64,000 nucleotides of DNA from Microbulbifer sp. VAAF005 (GCF_030012985.1 NZ_CP120233.1:1719001-1783000); one strand, 5' to 3'; numbered from the stretch's first letter, positions 40,354 through 50,119 are shown. Numbers and translations: made by a program. Notes: a model not told the origin generated them from the sequence alone.

Positions 40354-42224
40354 CACACCCCTACTGCCTCCACTTCTTTTCCCAGCAAGCAGACCAAATC
40401 ACCTAAAGATCTTATTTTTAGTACATCAGATGCATCTAACTTTATCTGAAACTCGCTCTCAACTACCATTAGCAGCTCTAGAAAAGCCAGTGAATCCCAC
40501 TCCCTTAAATTATCTGGACTTGTTTTCAATGAAAGAGCTTCTATAGATACGCGAAAGACTGATGCACCCAGCATAAGAACTTTATCGCATATATCGGATT
40601 CTTTTCCGGAGAATATATCAGATTTTCCCCCTATATCGCCCCCTACCTTTACCTTAAGCGTCGGCAAATCCACTTTTCCGGATGGCCCATATGGCAAGCC
40701 TTCAACTTGAATAATTTTATTCGGCAGCTTTTCCTTAGCCATCAAGTCCCGGCAATGTATGAAGATATCGTTTATAGGCAAAGGATTACAAGAATGAGAA
40801 ACAACGCAAGCAATTACTTTTTCACCAAGCAACTGATCTGGCAGCCCAATAACTACTGCTTCATCAATCCCCGGAAACGCTTTCAAGATCCCAGACACCT
40901 CTTCCGGAATAATATTTATCCCACCCCGTATAATGATATTTTTTATTCGCCCAACAATATATACAAAACCGTCATCATCCAACCTTGCCAAGTCGCCAGT
41001 ATAAAACCAACCATCCTTCAAAACTGTACTAGTGGCGCCAGGATCATCAAGATAACCCTGCATCATTGCTGCGGTACGAATACATAGCTCACCACTTTTT
41101 CCAGGTTCAACTTCACAACCCTTCGGGCTAACAATTTTTACATCACATTGAACGGGCTTGCCAACACTTCCCACTCGACGAGAGGTTTCATCTGGCCCGC
41201 AATAAATTGACTCACAAACAGTTTCAGTCAAGCCATAGCAGTTTACGATCCTAGCAGTAAAACGCTGCTCAAACCTCTCCCAAACCTCTTTATCCAGAGG
41301 CCCTGCTGTCGACTCCACAAACTGAAATTCAGGAGAGGAAAAGCTATCATCAAACTCTTCCGGCAGGCGCTCTATCATGCCAAGCACTGTAGGAACAGTA
41401 ATAAAATGCGTTGCTCTTTCTCTATAGATTAAGTCCAGCACTTGACCAATATTTTGCATATCTGGGGACGGTGGAACCAACCATTGGCTTTTTACAACTA
41501 ATGGCAGCAAGACCCCCTGGTTGAGACCATCTGTATGGTGGAGGGGAAGGTGATTGGCGATTACAGCTCCTTTAGAAAGACCAAAATGCTGTATAAAGGC
41601 TTCCATTTGAGCATATAAACTGGCATGGGTATGCACGACACCTTTTGGCTTTCCCGTTGTCCCCGAAGTAAACAGGACTAACCCCGCAGTATCTGAGGAT
41701 AACTCCAGAAAATCTGAAGCCGCCGACTCAAAATCCAACATTGCAGGGTATCTTTTCTTTAAGGAATTCTTTTTTTCCTTACTGACAAACAGAGCTGGAT
41801 ATTTAGCCTTCTTAACAGCACAGTCAATCTCGACCACTTTTTCAGATTCAGCTCGCTGTAAACTATATACGCGAGAAAAAATCTGACTATCTATAAAAAT
41901 AATAGCTGGGTCGCTTTTCTTCGTTAAAAGCTCTAACTCAGTACCTGAAGCATCGGGGTCCAATACTATCGCTGTAACCCCCTCCAAAAGAGAAGCAACA
42001 TAAAGTACGGCAACAATATGCTTTTCTTTACTGACAATTAAGGCACGCTGACCTGATACCACACCAAGCCGCCGCAGTAAGCCTCGGGTATTACATATCA
42101 AGCTCCAAAACTCACTGTACTTTAAGGTTGCGTCCTTCCCCTTAAAAAAATATCCATCTCCATTGATACTTTGAAAACTCTCCTTAAATAGAGAAACTAA
42201 CGGACTATAGATATCTTTAGACAC
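40353..42224 (-). CDS. AMP-forming acyl/aminoacyl ligase fused to a C-terminal carrier domain
   Basis: ANL-family ligase with fused carrier, 623 aa. Adenylation motifs: LVLFTSGTTGKPKGVVHTH, YGLTETVCES, GWFYTGDLARLDDDGF, GRIKNIIIRGGINI and catalytic Lys in YGPSGKVD, which ends near residue 520. A carrier domain follows, with attachment Ser578 in REWDSLAFLELL and an acidic helix (VVESEFQIKL). This equals DltA plus DltC in one chain. The substrate may be an amino acid, hydroxy acid or fatty acid; the pocket code cannot be read by eye. ATG at 42224, 3 nt after the SGNH-like gene stop; overlaps the sulfotransferase gene. Confidence 0.9.
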   Translation of the reverse strand: MSKDIYSPLVSLFKESFQSINGDGYFFKGKDATLKYSEFWSLICNTRGLLRRLGVVSGQRALIVSKEKHIVAVLYVASLLEGVTAIVLDPDASGTELELLTKKSDPAIIFIDSQIFSRVYSLQRAESEKVVEIDCAVKKAKYPALFVSKEKKNSLKKRYPAMLDFESAASDFLELSSDTAGLVLFTSGTTGKPKGVVHTHASLYAQMEAFIQHFGLSKGAVIANHLPLHHTDGLNQGVLLPLVVKSQWLVPPSPDMQNIGQVLDLIYRERATHFITVPTVLGMIERLPEEFDDSFSSPEFQFVESTAGPLDKEVWERFEQRFTARIVNCYGLTETVCESIYCGPDETSRRVGSVGKPVQCDVKIVSPKGCEVEPGKSGELCIRTAAMMQGYLDDPGATSTVLKDGWFYTGDLARLDDDGFVYIVGRIKNIIIRGGINIIPEEVSGILKAFPGIDEAVVIGLPDQLLGEKVIACVVSHSCNPLPINDIFIHCRDLMAKEKLPNKIIQVEGLPYGPSGKVDLPTLKVKVGGDIGGKSDIFSGKESDICDKVLMLGASVFRVSIEALSLKTSPDNLREWDSLAFLELLMVVESEFQIKLDASDVLKIRSLGDLVCLLGKEVEAVGV

Positions 42225-42227
42225 AGG

Positions 42228-43088
42228 CTATCCTCCAACCTTTAGTTTTTTTTCCAGTTCAGCCGCCAACCAAGCTGTATATACATTCCTTCCTTTTGTA
42301 TTCAGGTGTACGACATCACAATATTGGGAATCCGAGAAATTATATTCAGGACGAGCAGTATAAAAAACAGGCTCATCTTGCGGGATAGGAAATATAGAGC
42401 GTCCCTTTGGGGATACCGGAATCGAGACAACAAGCAAAGGGATCCCCAAGTGTCCTAACTCACTTAGAAAGTCGGTTACCGTCTGCGGCCGCTCCTGGAT
42501 GCTACTGAAGTAAGCCCACTTTAAGAAAAAGTCACGTCGCTCTTCTGCAGTCTCAGATTTACGCATAACGCCGCATCCCATAGAAACTTGGAATTTTTCC
42601 TGATCAAATACAGTTTCCCCTTTTATTGACCCGAAATATTCTGACTCAATAAAACGGCGAGCATAATAGATTCGCGATTCCAAAGTCCGCTTTTTAGTCA
42701 ACATTTCTTGCTGGATCACTATCAAATCTGGTTTTGCATCATAGATATCTGGGAACAATCCTCTAAAGTCTTTTAAGATTGCCATATCATGGGTAAGCCT
42801 AAGCACTTGTACGGGAACATGAAGCTGCTTAGATAGTATTACAGAAAAGTCTTCACTTAATGGGGTGGCATAGCGCAACCTGGAATCCCCCATCATCACA
42901 ATCTTCACCACTTCGTTTCCAGACTGAAATTGGTTCATTCTAGGCTGGTTGTATTCGGCAAACTCAGATAATGGAGGGATATCTGACAGCAGGCCGTAAT
43001 AGAAGTAGCCTGCAGAAAGTGTTAAAAGAAAAAGTGAAAATAACCAAGTAGAGATAGGAATCGCAATTTTTTTATAAAGAAAAGACAT
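42228..43088 (-). CDS. Membrane-anchored SGNH-like protein (possible DltD-type partner)
   Basis: Protein of 286 aa with one N-terminal membrane segment (residues about 10-32) and a predicted periplasmic domain. It shows an SGNH-type start, VMMGDSRLRY (Ser69), and a C-terminal D-x-x-H pair, CDVVHLNTKG (Asp and His of a triad). In Dlt and alginate systems, proteins of this topology receive the acyl group from the MBOAT protein and place it on the final acceptor. Sequence similarity to DltD itself is not evident, so the role is by topology, motif and context. ATG at 43088; a TTG at 43094 is weaker. Confidence 0.75.
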   Translation of the reverse strand: MSFLYKKIAIPISTWLFSLFLLTLSAGYFYYGLLSDIPPLSEFAEYNQPRMNQFQSGNEVVKIVMMGDSRLRYATPLSEDFSVILSKQLHVPVQVLRLTHDMAILKDFRGLFPDIYDAKPDLIVIQQEMLTKKRTLESRIYYARRFIESEYFGSIKGETVFDQEKFQVSMGCGVMRKSETAEERRDFFLKWAYFSSIQERPQTVTDFLSELGHLGIPLLVVSIPVSPKGRSIFPIPQDEPVFYTARPEYNFSDSQYCDVVHLNTKGRNVYTAWLAAELEKKLKVGG

Positions 43089-43241
43089 TTTCAACTATAG
43101 AGGATCAAATATACTAAAGCTCACAATAAACCATTCAGGTTTAACTGCTATTGTAACTACTTATCAAAGTCCTGAGCTTCTATTTAGCTCTTTAGTTTAC
43201 CCTTCAAACTTAAAATAACCCCCTAAACTTGCCTACCATAA

Positions 43242-44410
43242 TCATTTCCCATAATAAGCAGAAAGTTTTTGATAAAGTACTTTATCCATACCAAAAGTCG
43301 ATAATCTTTCAGGCTCACCATTCCCCAGGCGAACAGTGACACCTCCATACTCATCAATCAATAATGTCCCCGACATCCCGTAAAGTCGCCCCGGTTGCAC
43401 GAACACCTTTAGCCCCCCTGCTGTGGAGCGATAAGTATATAAGCCAAAGCCATAACAGCGAATAGCTGTCTCCATATCACAAGTTCGACTACTAGTATCT
43501 GACAGGATGTTCATGGGCACTTGATCCAACATTGGCAGCACAGCACTAGCTAATGCCACAGCGCTTCCCGTTAGGCCTGCTGAGGATGCTAATGCATTAA
43601 AATCAAATTGGCTGGTGTACCCCTTACCATAAATAGGGCTATTGCGAAAATCGTATTCGACTTCATCAGGATAATAGCCTGAAGCTATAAACTTTATCCC
43701 GCGAGAATGCAGATCATAGTTTTGCAAAAGATACTCTTTATATGGCCGCTCATGAGTCTGCGCCAATACAGCCCCCAGAAGGCAATAACCTAAGTTTGAG
43801 TAACTCTGCCTTTGACCCGGTTCAAAATCGAGGCTTACCTCCCTAAACTTTGCCATTTTATACGGACACCAGGGTTCTTCACCTGGCACCACAACTGGGT
43901 CAGGTGTCAATTTTCGATCAAACCCCCTGAATGCTCCAGAAGGTTCCTGACCGTAATTCTGTTAATTCGTGAATCAGCCACCTCGCCCGATATACTCAAG
44001 ATATCCACAATCCGATCATTAAGGTCAATGTCTCCGGTATTAACGCCACGAAGAATACTATCAACCGTAAAAACCTTTGTAAGGCTTGCATACCGGAAAC
44101 GGCTATCAACAGAAACCCTGGAAGAAAATAAAGTTGACCCCATCCAGCCACTTTCACAATGGTACAAATTACCCTCAGGAGAGATATAGGCCAATTGATT
44201 TGCTAGCGCTCCTCCAGATGAAATAGCGTACTCCAAAGCCTCAGGCATCCAATGAGGGGCAAAATTAGAGCAGCGTATAGAAGATTCAGCAGCGATAGCC
44301 TCAAAGGAATATAGGAGCCGTTTAATTCTGTAAGGGTTAGCTACCCATTGGTGAATAACAAATGCAGCCAAAATGCCCAGTGAAATGTAAGCAGCCAGTT
44401 TTTTTAGCAC
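43242..44410 (-). CDS. Class C beta-lactamase-like serine hydrolase (one frameshift in this sequence)
   Basis: Serine hydrolase of the class C beta-lactamase / penicillin-binding family, about 389 aa after repair. An N-terminal signal anchor (AYISLGILAAFVIHQW) precedes the S-x-x-K motif in RYASLTKVFTVDS and Y-x-N in SYSNLGYCLL; AGLTGSAVAL follows. Such proteins are periplasmic esterases, peptidases or transacylases. The frame breaks at the G5 run (C5 at 43923-43927): one more G turns HSGGLIEN-stop into HSGGFDRKLTPDP. GTG start at 44410 with AAGGGG 6-7 nt upstream. First gene after the pilA terminator; it could deacylate what the MBOAT set adds. Confidence 0.82.
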
Positions 44411-44428
44411 AAAATCCCCTTATATAAA

Positions 44429-44451
44429 AAAGGGCACCGTAGGTGCCCTTT
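44429..44451 (-). terminator. Rho-independent terminator of pilA
   Basis: Perfect 10-bp stem AAAGGGCACC / GGTGCCCTTT around a 3-nt loop. On the minus strand the stem is followed by TTTTTTATATAA. It lies about 50 bp past the pilA stop and separates pilA from the serine hydrolase gene. Confidence 0.92.
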
Positions 44452-44501
44452 ATATCGCTGCTTTCACCGGAGTTAGCAAAAGAGGCAGTTTTTACTCGGC
44501 C

Positions 44502-44999
44502 TTAGTCAGCCGCTGGCGCTTCCTCTTCCTCTTCACAACCGGTAGGCAGATATTTAGAGTCTGCAGAAGAAGAGCAGCTCCACACGCCATCAGTATCACG
44601 AGCCCAAGTCAGATCTGCATTAGTTAGGGCCGCAGCTGCATTTTGGCCAAATGCCGCCACGATAGACGCTGAGCCATCAGCTGCAAGCGTAACAGTCAGG
44701 CCGCCTTGGATGTCATCTTCTTCAGCAGCAGCACCAATCATCAGATCGCCAGCACCAGCAAATGCGGTAATCAGGTTACTGTCGGTCCAACCCAGCTCAC
44801 AGTCAGCTGCATCGGTAATACCTTCCAGTAAACAGCTCTCAACAGCCGTTTTCAGGGAAGCAGTTTCCTGCATTACACGGCTCACCTGTGACTTAGCGAC
44901 GTAAGTCTGGTACTGCGGGATCGCTACCGCTGCCAAAATACCGATGATCGCAACTACGATCATCAATTCAATAAGAGTAAAACCCTGTTGCTTTTTCAT
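44502..44999 (-). CDS. pilA: Type IVa major pilin PilA
   Basis: Prepilin of 165 aa from the ATG at 44999. Leader MKKQQG is cut by PilD before [18 protein letters not shown] (mature Phe1, Glu5). The C-terminal domain has a Cys pair (WSCSSS ... PTGC) for the usual disulfide-bounded loop, preceded by another Cys pair (SCLLEG, DCELGW). It ends in an unusually acidic tail, [14 protein letters not shown] about 9 nt upstream of this ATG supports it over the ATG at 45014. Structural subunit of type IV pili; assembled by PilB and PilC encoded divergently. Confidence 0.95.
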   Translation of the reverse strand: MKKQQGFTLIELMIVVAIIGILAAVAIPQYQTYVAKSQVSRVMQETASLKTAVESCLLEGITDAADCELGWTDSNLITAFAGAGDLMIGAAAEEDDIQGGLTVTLAADGSASIVAAFGQNAAAALTNADLTWARDTDGVWSCSSSADSKYLPTGCEEEEEAPAAD

Positions 45000-45076
45000 T
45001 GTAACCGTCTCCATACAGACTTTAGATAGTGAATCCCGCTAGGGAGCGCATCCCGTGAGGAAGTCGACAAGCAAGA

Positions 45077-45093
45077 TACAAGGTTTATGCCAA
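45077..45093 (-). promoter_or_regulatory. Putative sigma-54 promoter of pilA
   Basis: On the minus strand TTGGCATAAACCTTGTA matches the -24/-12 pattern (TTGGCAc-N5-TTGC) except GT in place of GC at -12. It lies about 80 bp upstream of the pilA start. pilA is RpoN/PilR-dependent in Pseudomonas relatives. The rest of 45015-45415 is promoter DNA shared with pilB; no gene is seen in it. Confidence 0.6.
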
Positions 45094-45415
45094 CTCTTGC
45101 AAGACATACGATGGTACGAGCTTTGTTAATGCGACTGGTAGCACAGTTCTATCGATTTGGCGGAAAAGCCAAATTTGAGATCGACAAAGCAAGATGATAA
45201 CTGACAAAAAATGTCAGTTTTGGCCAAACCAAGACAATAAAGAAATAACAGATCCGGTCGTGAGCTCCACTATTTGGCTCTCGGCACCTTATTCGCTATA
45301 TTGCCAACCCTATATTTAGTGGTACCCCTTGCAATATAAACATTCGATTGCAGCAATAGCCGGCTTCGCAGCAGTATCGATGATCAGCGGCTATTTTTAC
45401 GAGTAATCTTTCGGT

Positions 45416-47128
45416 ATGAGTAACATCCCTTTAAGTGGCCTCGCCAAGAAATTGGTAGCAGACAACATTCTTGACCAAGCAACAGCCCAGTCGGCCTTAA
45501 AGGCCGCCCAAAGAGCTGGCCAGGCTTTTGCTCAGCATGTGATAGAAGCAAAGCTAATCAAGAGCAAGGAACTCGCCAATATTGCCTCCCAAGCTTTTGG
45601 CTCTCCGCTACTCGATCTCAGCTGCTTTAATTTCGAGCAGCTGCCCAGGGGCATTGTGGATGAGAAGCTCATCAACAAACATTTTGCCCTCCCCCTATAC
45701 CAGCGTGGTAACCGGCTTTTTATTGCGGTGGCCGACCCCACCAACCTCGCCGGCCTGGATGAAATAAATTTTAACACCGGATTAAACACAGATGCGGTAC
45801 TTGTAGAGGCTGATAAGCTCAGCAAAGCAATAGAGAGCTACCTTTCTGACGGTGATGATATCGGGGCCGGATTGGAGGGTATTGATGATGATGAACTCGA
45901 CGCCCTGGATGTCGGTGGCGATGAGCAGAGCCAGGATAGTGATGATGCCCCTGGGGGAGATGAAGCTCCTGTTGTTCGCTTCGTCAACAAAGTCCTACTC
46001 GACGCAATCCGTACCGGCGCATCTGATATTCATTTTGAGCCCTACGAAAAATCTTACCGCGTCCGCCTGCGTACCGATGGCGTTCTTCACGAAGTAGCCA
46101 AGCCACCTATACAGCTAGCACCTCGTATTTCTGCCCGCTTAAAGGTGATGTCGAAAATGGACATCTCCGAGCGTCGCGTCCCCCAGGATGGGCGCATCAA
46201 AATGAAGCTGTCGAAAACCAAAGCTATTGACTTCCGTGTTAACAGCTTACCGACACTTTGGGGAGAGAAAATTGTTTTGCGGATTTTGGACCCGTCTTCA
46301 GCCAAACTGGGAATTGATGCACTCGGCTATGAGGATGAGCAAAAAAAGATCTACATGGATGCCCTGGCACAGCCACAGGGAATGATTCTGGTAACCGGCC
46401 CCACTGGATCGGGGAAAACAGTTTCCCTTTATACAGGCCTAAATATTCTCAACACACCAGAACGCAATATTTCAACAGCCGAAGACCCTGTAGAGATCAA
46501 CCTGGAGGGCATTAATCAGGTTAACGTATCATCCAAGGTAGGACTGGATTTTGCCGAGGCACTGCGCTCTTTCTTACGCCAGGATCCGGATATTGTCATG
46601 GTGGGTGAGATCCGAGACCTGGAAACAGCAGAAATCGCGATCAAGGCAGCACAAACCGGCCACTTGGTTCTTTCAACACTTCATACCAATTCTGCCCCTG
46701 AAACCCTAACCCGCCTTATGAATATGGGCGTCCCCAGCTTCAACATTGCAACCTCGGTCAGCGTTATTATCGCTCAACGACTTGCGCGGCGTTTATGTGG
46801 AGAGTGTAAAAAGCCCACAACGCTCCCACCTGAAGTTTTAACAGCCGAGGGGTTTGATGCGGTAACAGTACCAGAAAACGAGTGGACAATATTTCAACCA
46901 GTCGGCTGCGATCATTGCTCGAAAGGCTATAAAGGGCGAGTCGGCGTCTATGAAGTGGTTCGCATCACCGATGGTATCGCAAGAATTATAATGGAGGGAG
47001 GCAATTCAATTCAGATTGCCGACCAGGCAAAAAATGAAGGATTCAACAACCTAAGAACCTCAGCCCTACGCAAAGTTGTCATGGGCGTTACAAGCCTGGA
47101 AGAGGCTAATAGGGTCACGAAGGATTAG
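45416..47128 (+). CDS. pilB: Type IV pilus extension ATPase PilB
   Basis: GspE/PilB ATPase, 570 aa. N-terminal MshEN-type domain, an acidic linker (about residues 150-185), core with Walker A GPTGSGKTVSLYTGL, Asp box (STAEDPVEI), Walker B/His box (MVGEIRDLETAEIA ... LVLSTLHTNSA) and the tetracysteine zinc site (CGECKK ... CDHCSKGYKGR). Powers pilus extension at the cytoplasmic face of the inner membrane. Divergent from pilA; 167 bp before pilC, with no gene between. Confidence 0.96.
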   Translation: MSNIPLSGLAKKLVADNILDQATAQSALKAAQRAGQAFAQHVIEAKLIKSKELANIASQAFGSPLLDLSCFNFEQLPRGIVDEKLINKHFALPLYQRGNRLFIAVADPTNLAGLDEINFNTGLNTDAVLVEADKLSKAIESYLSDGDDIGAGLEGIDDDELDALDVGGDEQSQDSDDAPGGDEAPVVRFVNKVLLDAIRTGASDIHFEPYEKSYRVRLRTDGVLHEVAKPPIQLAPRISARLKVMSKMDISERRVPQDGRIKMKLSKTKAIDFRVNSLPTLWGEKIVLRILDPSSAKLGIDALGYEDEQKKIYMDALAQPQGMILVTGPTGSGKTVSLYTGLNILNTPERNISTAEDPVEINLEGINQVNVSSKVGLDFAEALRSFLRQDPDIVMVGEIRDLETAEIAIKAAQTGHLVLSTLHTNSAPETLTRLMNMGVPSFNIATSVSVIIAQRLARRLCGECKKPTTLPPEVLTAEGFDAVTVPENEWTIFQPVGCDHCSKGYKGRVGVYEVVRITDGIARIIMEGGNSIQIADQAKNEGFNNLRTSALRKVVMGVTSLEEANRVTKD

Positions 47129-47295
47129 CACTTCGCGACGACTGATCTATAGCGGTATCCTAAGGAAAGGTCAGGCATTATTGCCTTTGCATTTAGGTTT
47201 CAGCCCTAAACACAAAGAAAACACCAAGGTCTGATAAAATCCACACTGCCAGCCTCATCACTGGCACCAAGAGACAACAGGCAGGAATAATAACT

Positions 47296-48510
47296 ATGGC
47301 CAACGCCGCAGCAGTAACATATATCTACAAAGGCGTAGATAGTAAGGGCGCAAAGGTCGAGGGTGAAATCAACGGAACCAGCCCTGCGCTAATTAAGGCC
47401 CAGCTTCGCAAGCAAGGGATTATCGCCAATCGCGTGCAGAAAAAGCCAAAACCTTTATTTGGCGGCGGTAAAGGTAAAGTAAAGCCTGTCGATATCGCCA
47501 TATTTACTCGCCAAATGGCGACCATGATGAAAGCCGGTGTCCCTCTGGTGCAGAGCTTTGACATTGTTGCAGATGGCTCCGACAACCAAGCCCTTAAAGA
47601 GTTGATATTAAAAATTCGGAGTGAAGTTGCCTCTGGCACAGGGTTTTCCGAGGCACTCCGTAAACACCCCGTGTACTTCGATGATCTGTTTTGTAACCTG
47701 GTTGCCTCTGGTGAACAGTCTGGTGCCCTGGAAACTATGCTGGACAGGATTGCTACCTACAAGGAGAAAACCGAGTCTCTAAAGGCAAAGATCAAGAAGG
47801 CGATGACCTATCCTATCGCCGTCATTATTGTAGCTGTTATCGTCACATCCATTTTGCTGATTAAGGTTGTTCCTCAATTTGCACAAACTTTTGCGGGGTT
47901 TGGTGCAGACCTTCCCGCATTCACCCTCTTAGTGGTCAATATCTCAGAGTGGATGCAAGCCAACTGGTTTTATGCCCTGCTTTCCGTCATTGTTGGTGTC
48001 GGCGGTACGATTGAAATAAAGAAGCGTAATAAAAAAGTCGCTGAGGCTTTTGACAGGATTATGCTGCGTATTCCCATTCTTGGCACTATCACCTACAACT
48101 CAATTGCTGCCCGCTTTGCCAGAACCATGTCAACCACATTTGCAGCCGGTGTCCCCCTTATCGATGCACTCAAATCCGTTGCCGGAGCAACCGGCAACTG
48201 TGTTTATGAGGAGGCAACCCTAAAAATAAGGGACTCAGTTGCTACCGGTGTACCCCTTAACTTGGCGATGCGACAATCTGGCCTTTACCCCACCATGTTG
48301 ATTCAAATGGCTGCAATTGGTGAAGAGTCCGGCGCTCTCGATGAGATGCTGGGTAAAGCTGCAGACTTTTACGAAGAAGCAGTAGACAACCTGGTGGATA
48401 ATCTTACTACCTTGTTAGAACCGATGATCATGGCTGTTCTGGGTGTCCTTGTCGGTGGCCTGATGATCGCAATGTACCTCCCAATATTTAATATGGGTAA
48501 TGTAATCTAA
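47296..48510 (+). CDS. pilC: Type IV pilus inner-membrane platform PilC
   Basis: GspF/PilC protein, 404 aa, with two T2SSF domains (FTRQMATMMKAGVPLVQSF and ARTMSTTFAAGVPLIDAL) and three membrane segments (AVIIVAVIVTSILLI near 180; about 220-240; AVLGVLVGGLMIAMYL at the end). It couples PilB to pilin insertion. ATG at 47296; 6 bp upstream of pilD. Confidence 0.96.
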   Translation: MANAAAVTYIYKGVDSKGAKVEGEINGTSPALIKAQLRKQGIIANRVQKKPKPLFGGGKGKVKPVDIAIFTRQMATMMKAGVPLVQSFDIVADGSDNQALKELILKIRSEVASGTGFSEALRKHPVYFDDLFCNLVASGEQSGALETMLDRIATYKEKTESLKAKIKKAMTYPIAVIIVAVIVTSILLIKVVPQFAQTFAGFGADLPAFTLLVVNISEWMQANWFYALLSVIVGVGGTIEIKKRNKKVAEAFDRIMLRIPILGTITYNSIAARFARTMSTTFAAGVPLIDALKSVAGATGNCVYEEATLKIRDSVATGVPLNLAMRQSGLYPTMLIQMAAIGEESGALDEMLGKAADFYEEAVDNLVDNLTTLLEPMIMAVLGVLVGGLMIAMYLPIFNMGNVI

Positions 48511-48516
48511 AGCCAA

Positions 48517-49401
48517 ATGTTAGACGTACTCCAGAATCATCTAGCGCTGCTCATAGGCAGCGCCTTTATTTTAGGCCTCTTAATAGGCAGCTTCCTTAAC
48601 GTCGTAATCCTGCGCCTCCCCGTTATGATGGAACGGGAATATAAGCGGGATTTCTATAGCTATTTTGATACAAAGCCCACTGCCCAAGAGCAAAAAGAGT
48701 TAAATAAGCCTTTTAACCTGATACTCCCTCACTCCCACTGCCCCAAGTGCCAGGTTGAGATTAAGCCCTGGCAAAATATCCCCGTCATTAGCTACCTTTT
48801 CCTTCGCGGAAAATGCGGTTCTTGCGGTACTGCTATTTCCAAGCGTTACCCAATGGTGGAATTGGTAACTGGTATTCTGACTGCCATTGTTGTTTGGCAG
48901 TTGGGCTTCACTTGGCAGGCATTAGCTGGATGCTTCTTTACTTGGGCTCTCGTTGCTCTAACAGGTATCGATTTTGACAAACAGCTGCTTCCAGACAGCA
49001 TTACTCTACCGCTACTCTGGGCCGGTTTACTCATCAATATTTGGGGAGCTTTTACTTCTTTGCAGGACGCAGTCATCGGCGCTATCTCCGGCTATCTGTC
49101 ACTGTGGCTGGTGTTCCATATCTTTAAGATTGTTACCGGTAAGGAAGGTATGGGGGCTGGGGATTTTAAAATCCTAGCAGCCATTGGCGCCTGGTTTGGC
49201 TGGCAAGTGCTGCCAATGGTCATCCTACTTTCCGCTGCTGTTGGCGCAGCTGCTGGAATTTCCTGGAGCATTGCCGCAGGGCGGGATCGCAACTTGCCCA
49301 TCGCCTTTGGCCCCCACCTTGCCGGAGCCGGCTGGATCGCCATGCTTTGGGGTGATCAAATCATGAGCTGGTATTTCAATATCTCTGGTCTTAGCAGCTA
49401 A
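48517..49401 (+). CDS. pilD: Prepilin peptidase / N-methyltransferase PilD
   Basis: A24-family aspartic peptidase, 294 aa. Zinc-binding CPKC ... CGSC pairs lie in the cytoplasmic methylase loop, and the catalytic aspartates in GIDFDKQLLPDSITLP and GAGDFKILAAIG. Multiple membrane segments. It removes the PilA leader and methylates Phe1. Starts 6 nt after pilC and ends before a strong terminator. Confidence 0.96.
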   Translation: MLDVLQNHLALLIGSAFILGLLIGSFLNVVILRLPVMMEREYKRDFYSYFDTKPTAQEQKELNKPFNLILPHSHCPKCQVEIKPWQNIPVISYLFLRGKCGSCGTAISKRYPMVELVTGILTAIVVWQLGFTWQALAGCFFTWALVALTGIDFDKQLLPDSITLPLLWAGLLINIWGAFTSLQDAVIGAISGYLSLWLVFHIFKIVTGKEGMGAGDFKILAAIGAWFGWQVLPMVILLSAAVGAAAGISWSIAAGRDRNLPIAFGPHLAGAGWIAMLWGDQIMSWYFNISGLSS

Positions 49402-49442
49402 ACGACCAACTCACTATTCTCCACCTATTTGCTTTACTATGA

Positions 49443-49472
49443 CCCCGGCCAGCTATCTGGCCGGGGTTTTTA
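49443..49472 (+). terminator. Rho-independent terminator of pilBCD
   Basis: CCCCGGCCA at 49443-49451 pairs with TGGCCGGGG at 49458-49466 (9-bp stem, 6-nt loop), followed by TTTTTATTTAT. It lies 42 bp after the pilD stop, before coaE. Confidence 0.95.
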
Positions 49473-49511
49473 TTTATACCGCAACCTATTTATTCTTGGG
49501 GAGGGCAGCCA

Positions 49512-50119
49512 TTGTTTACCGTAGGCTTAACCGGCGGGATCGGTAGCGGAAAGTCAGCAGCAGCTGGGTATTTCCGTGGCCTGGGCATTAATGTAGTAGA
49601 TGCAGACTGGGCGGCAAGGGTTGTGGTACAACCGGGAAAGCCCGCTCTGGAACAGATAGCCCGACACTTCGGGGCCGATGTCTTACTGGAAAGTGGCGAA
49701 TTAAACCGGAGCAAACTGCGCACACTGATATTTGACGACCCAGGCGAACGGCAATGGCTGGAAAGTCTATTACACCCACTGATAAGAGAGGAGATAACTT
49801 CCTCGCTGAACGGAACTCAGGGGCCCTACGCGATACTGGAATCCCCCTCCTGATTGAGTCAGGCCAATATGAGCTCGTTAACAGGATTTGTGTGGTCGAT
49901 CTACCCGAGGCTTTGCAGCTTGAGCGCGCCAGCGTGCGCGATAACAGCCAGCAGGAACAGATTCGCAAAATCATGGCGGCCCAACTGACAAGGGAGCAAA
50001 GACTAGAGAAGGCGGATGATGTGCTGGATAACGCTAGTGACTTAGCTTCACTCAAAGATCAAGTAGAGCAACTCCATCGGGAGTACTTACGGATTGCCCG
50101 GCTGGAACAGTCGAGCTAA
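49512..50119 (+). CDS. coaE: Dephospho-CoA kinase (one frameshift in this sequence)
   Basis: CoaE, about 202 aa after repair; last step of CoA synthesis (ATP + dephospho-CoA). P-loop [11 protein letters not shown] at the N-terminus, [17 protein letters not shown], then ESPLLIESG and the [20 protein letters not shown] lid region. The frame breaks at the C5 run 49843-49847: a sixth C joins AILESP to [10 protein letters not shown]. CoaE is essential in most bacteria, so the break is most likely an assembly error. Start is TTG with GGGGAGGG about 7 nt upstream. yacG follows, the usual order. Confidence 0.9.

Noticed and set aside
43923..43927. Programmed frameshifting at homopolymer runs
   Set aside because: The runs differ in sequence and lack slippery-heptamer and stimulator features, and they occur in unrelated genes including ftsQ four times; missing bases in the assembly explain all of them.
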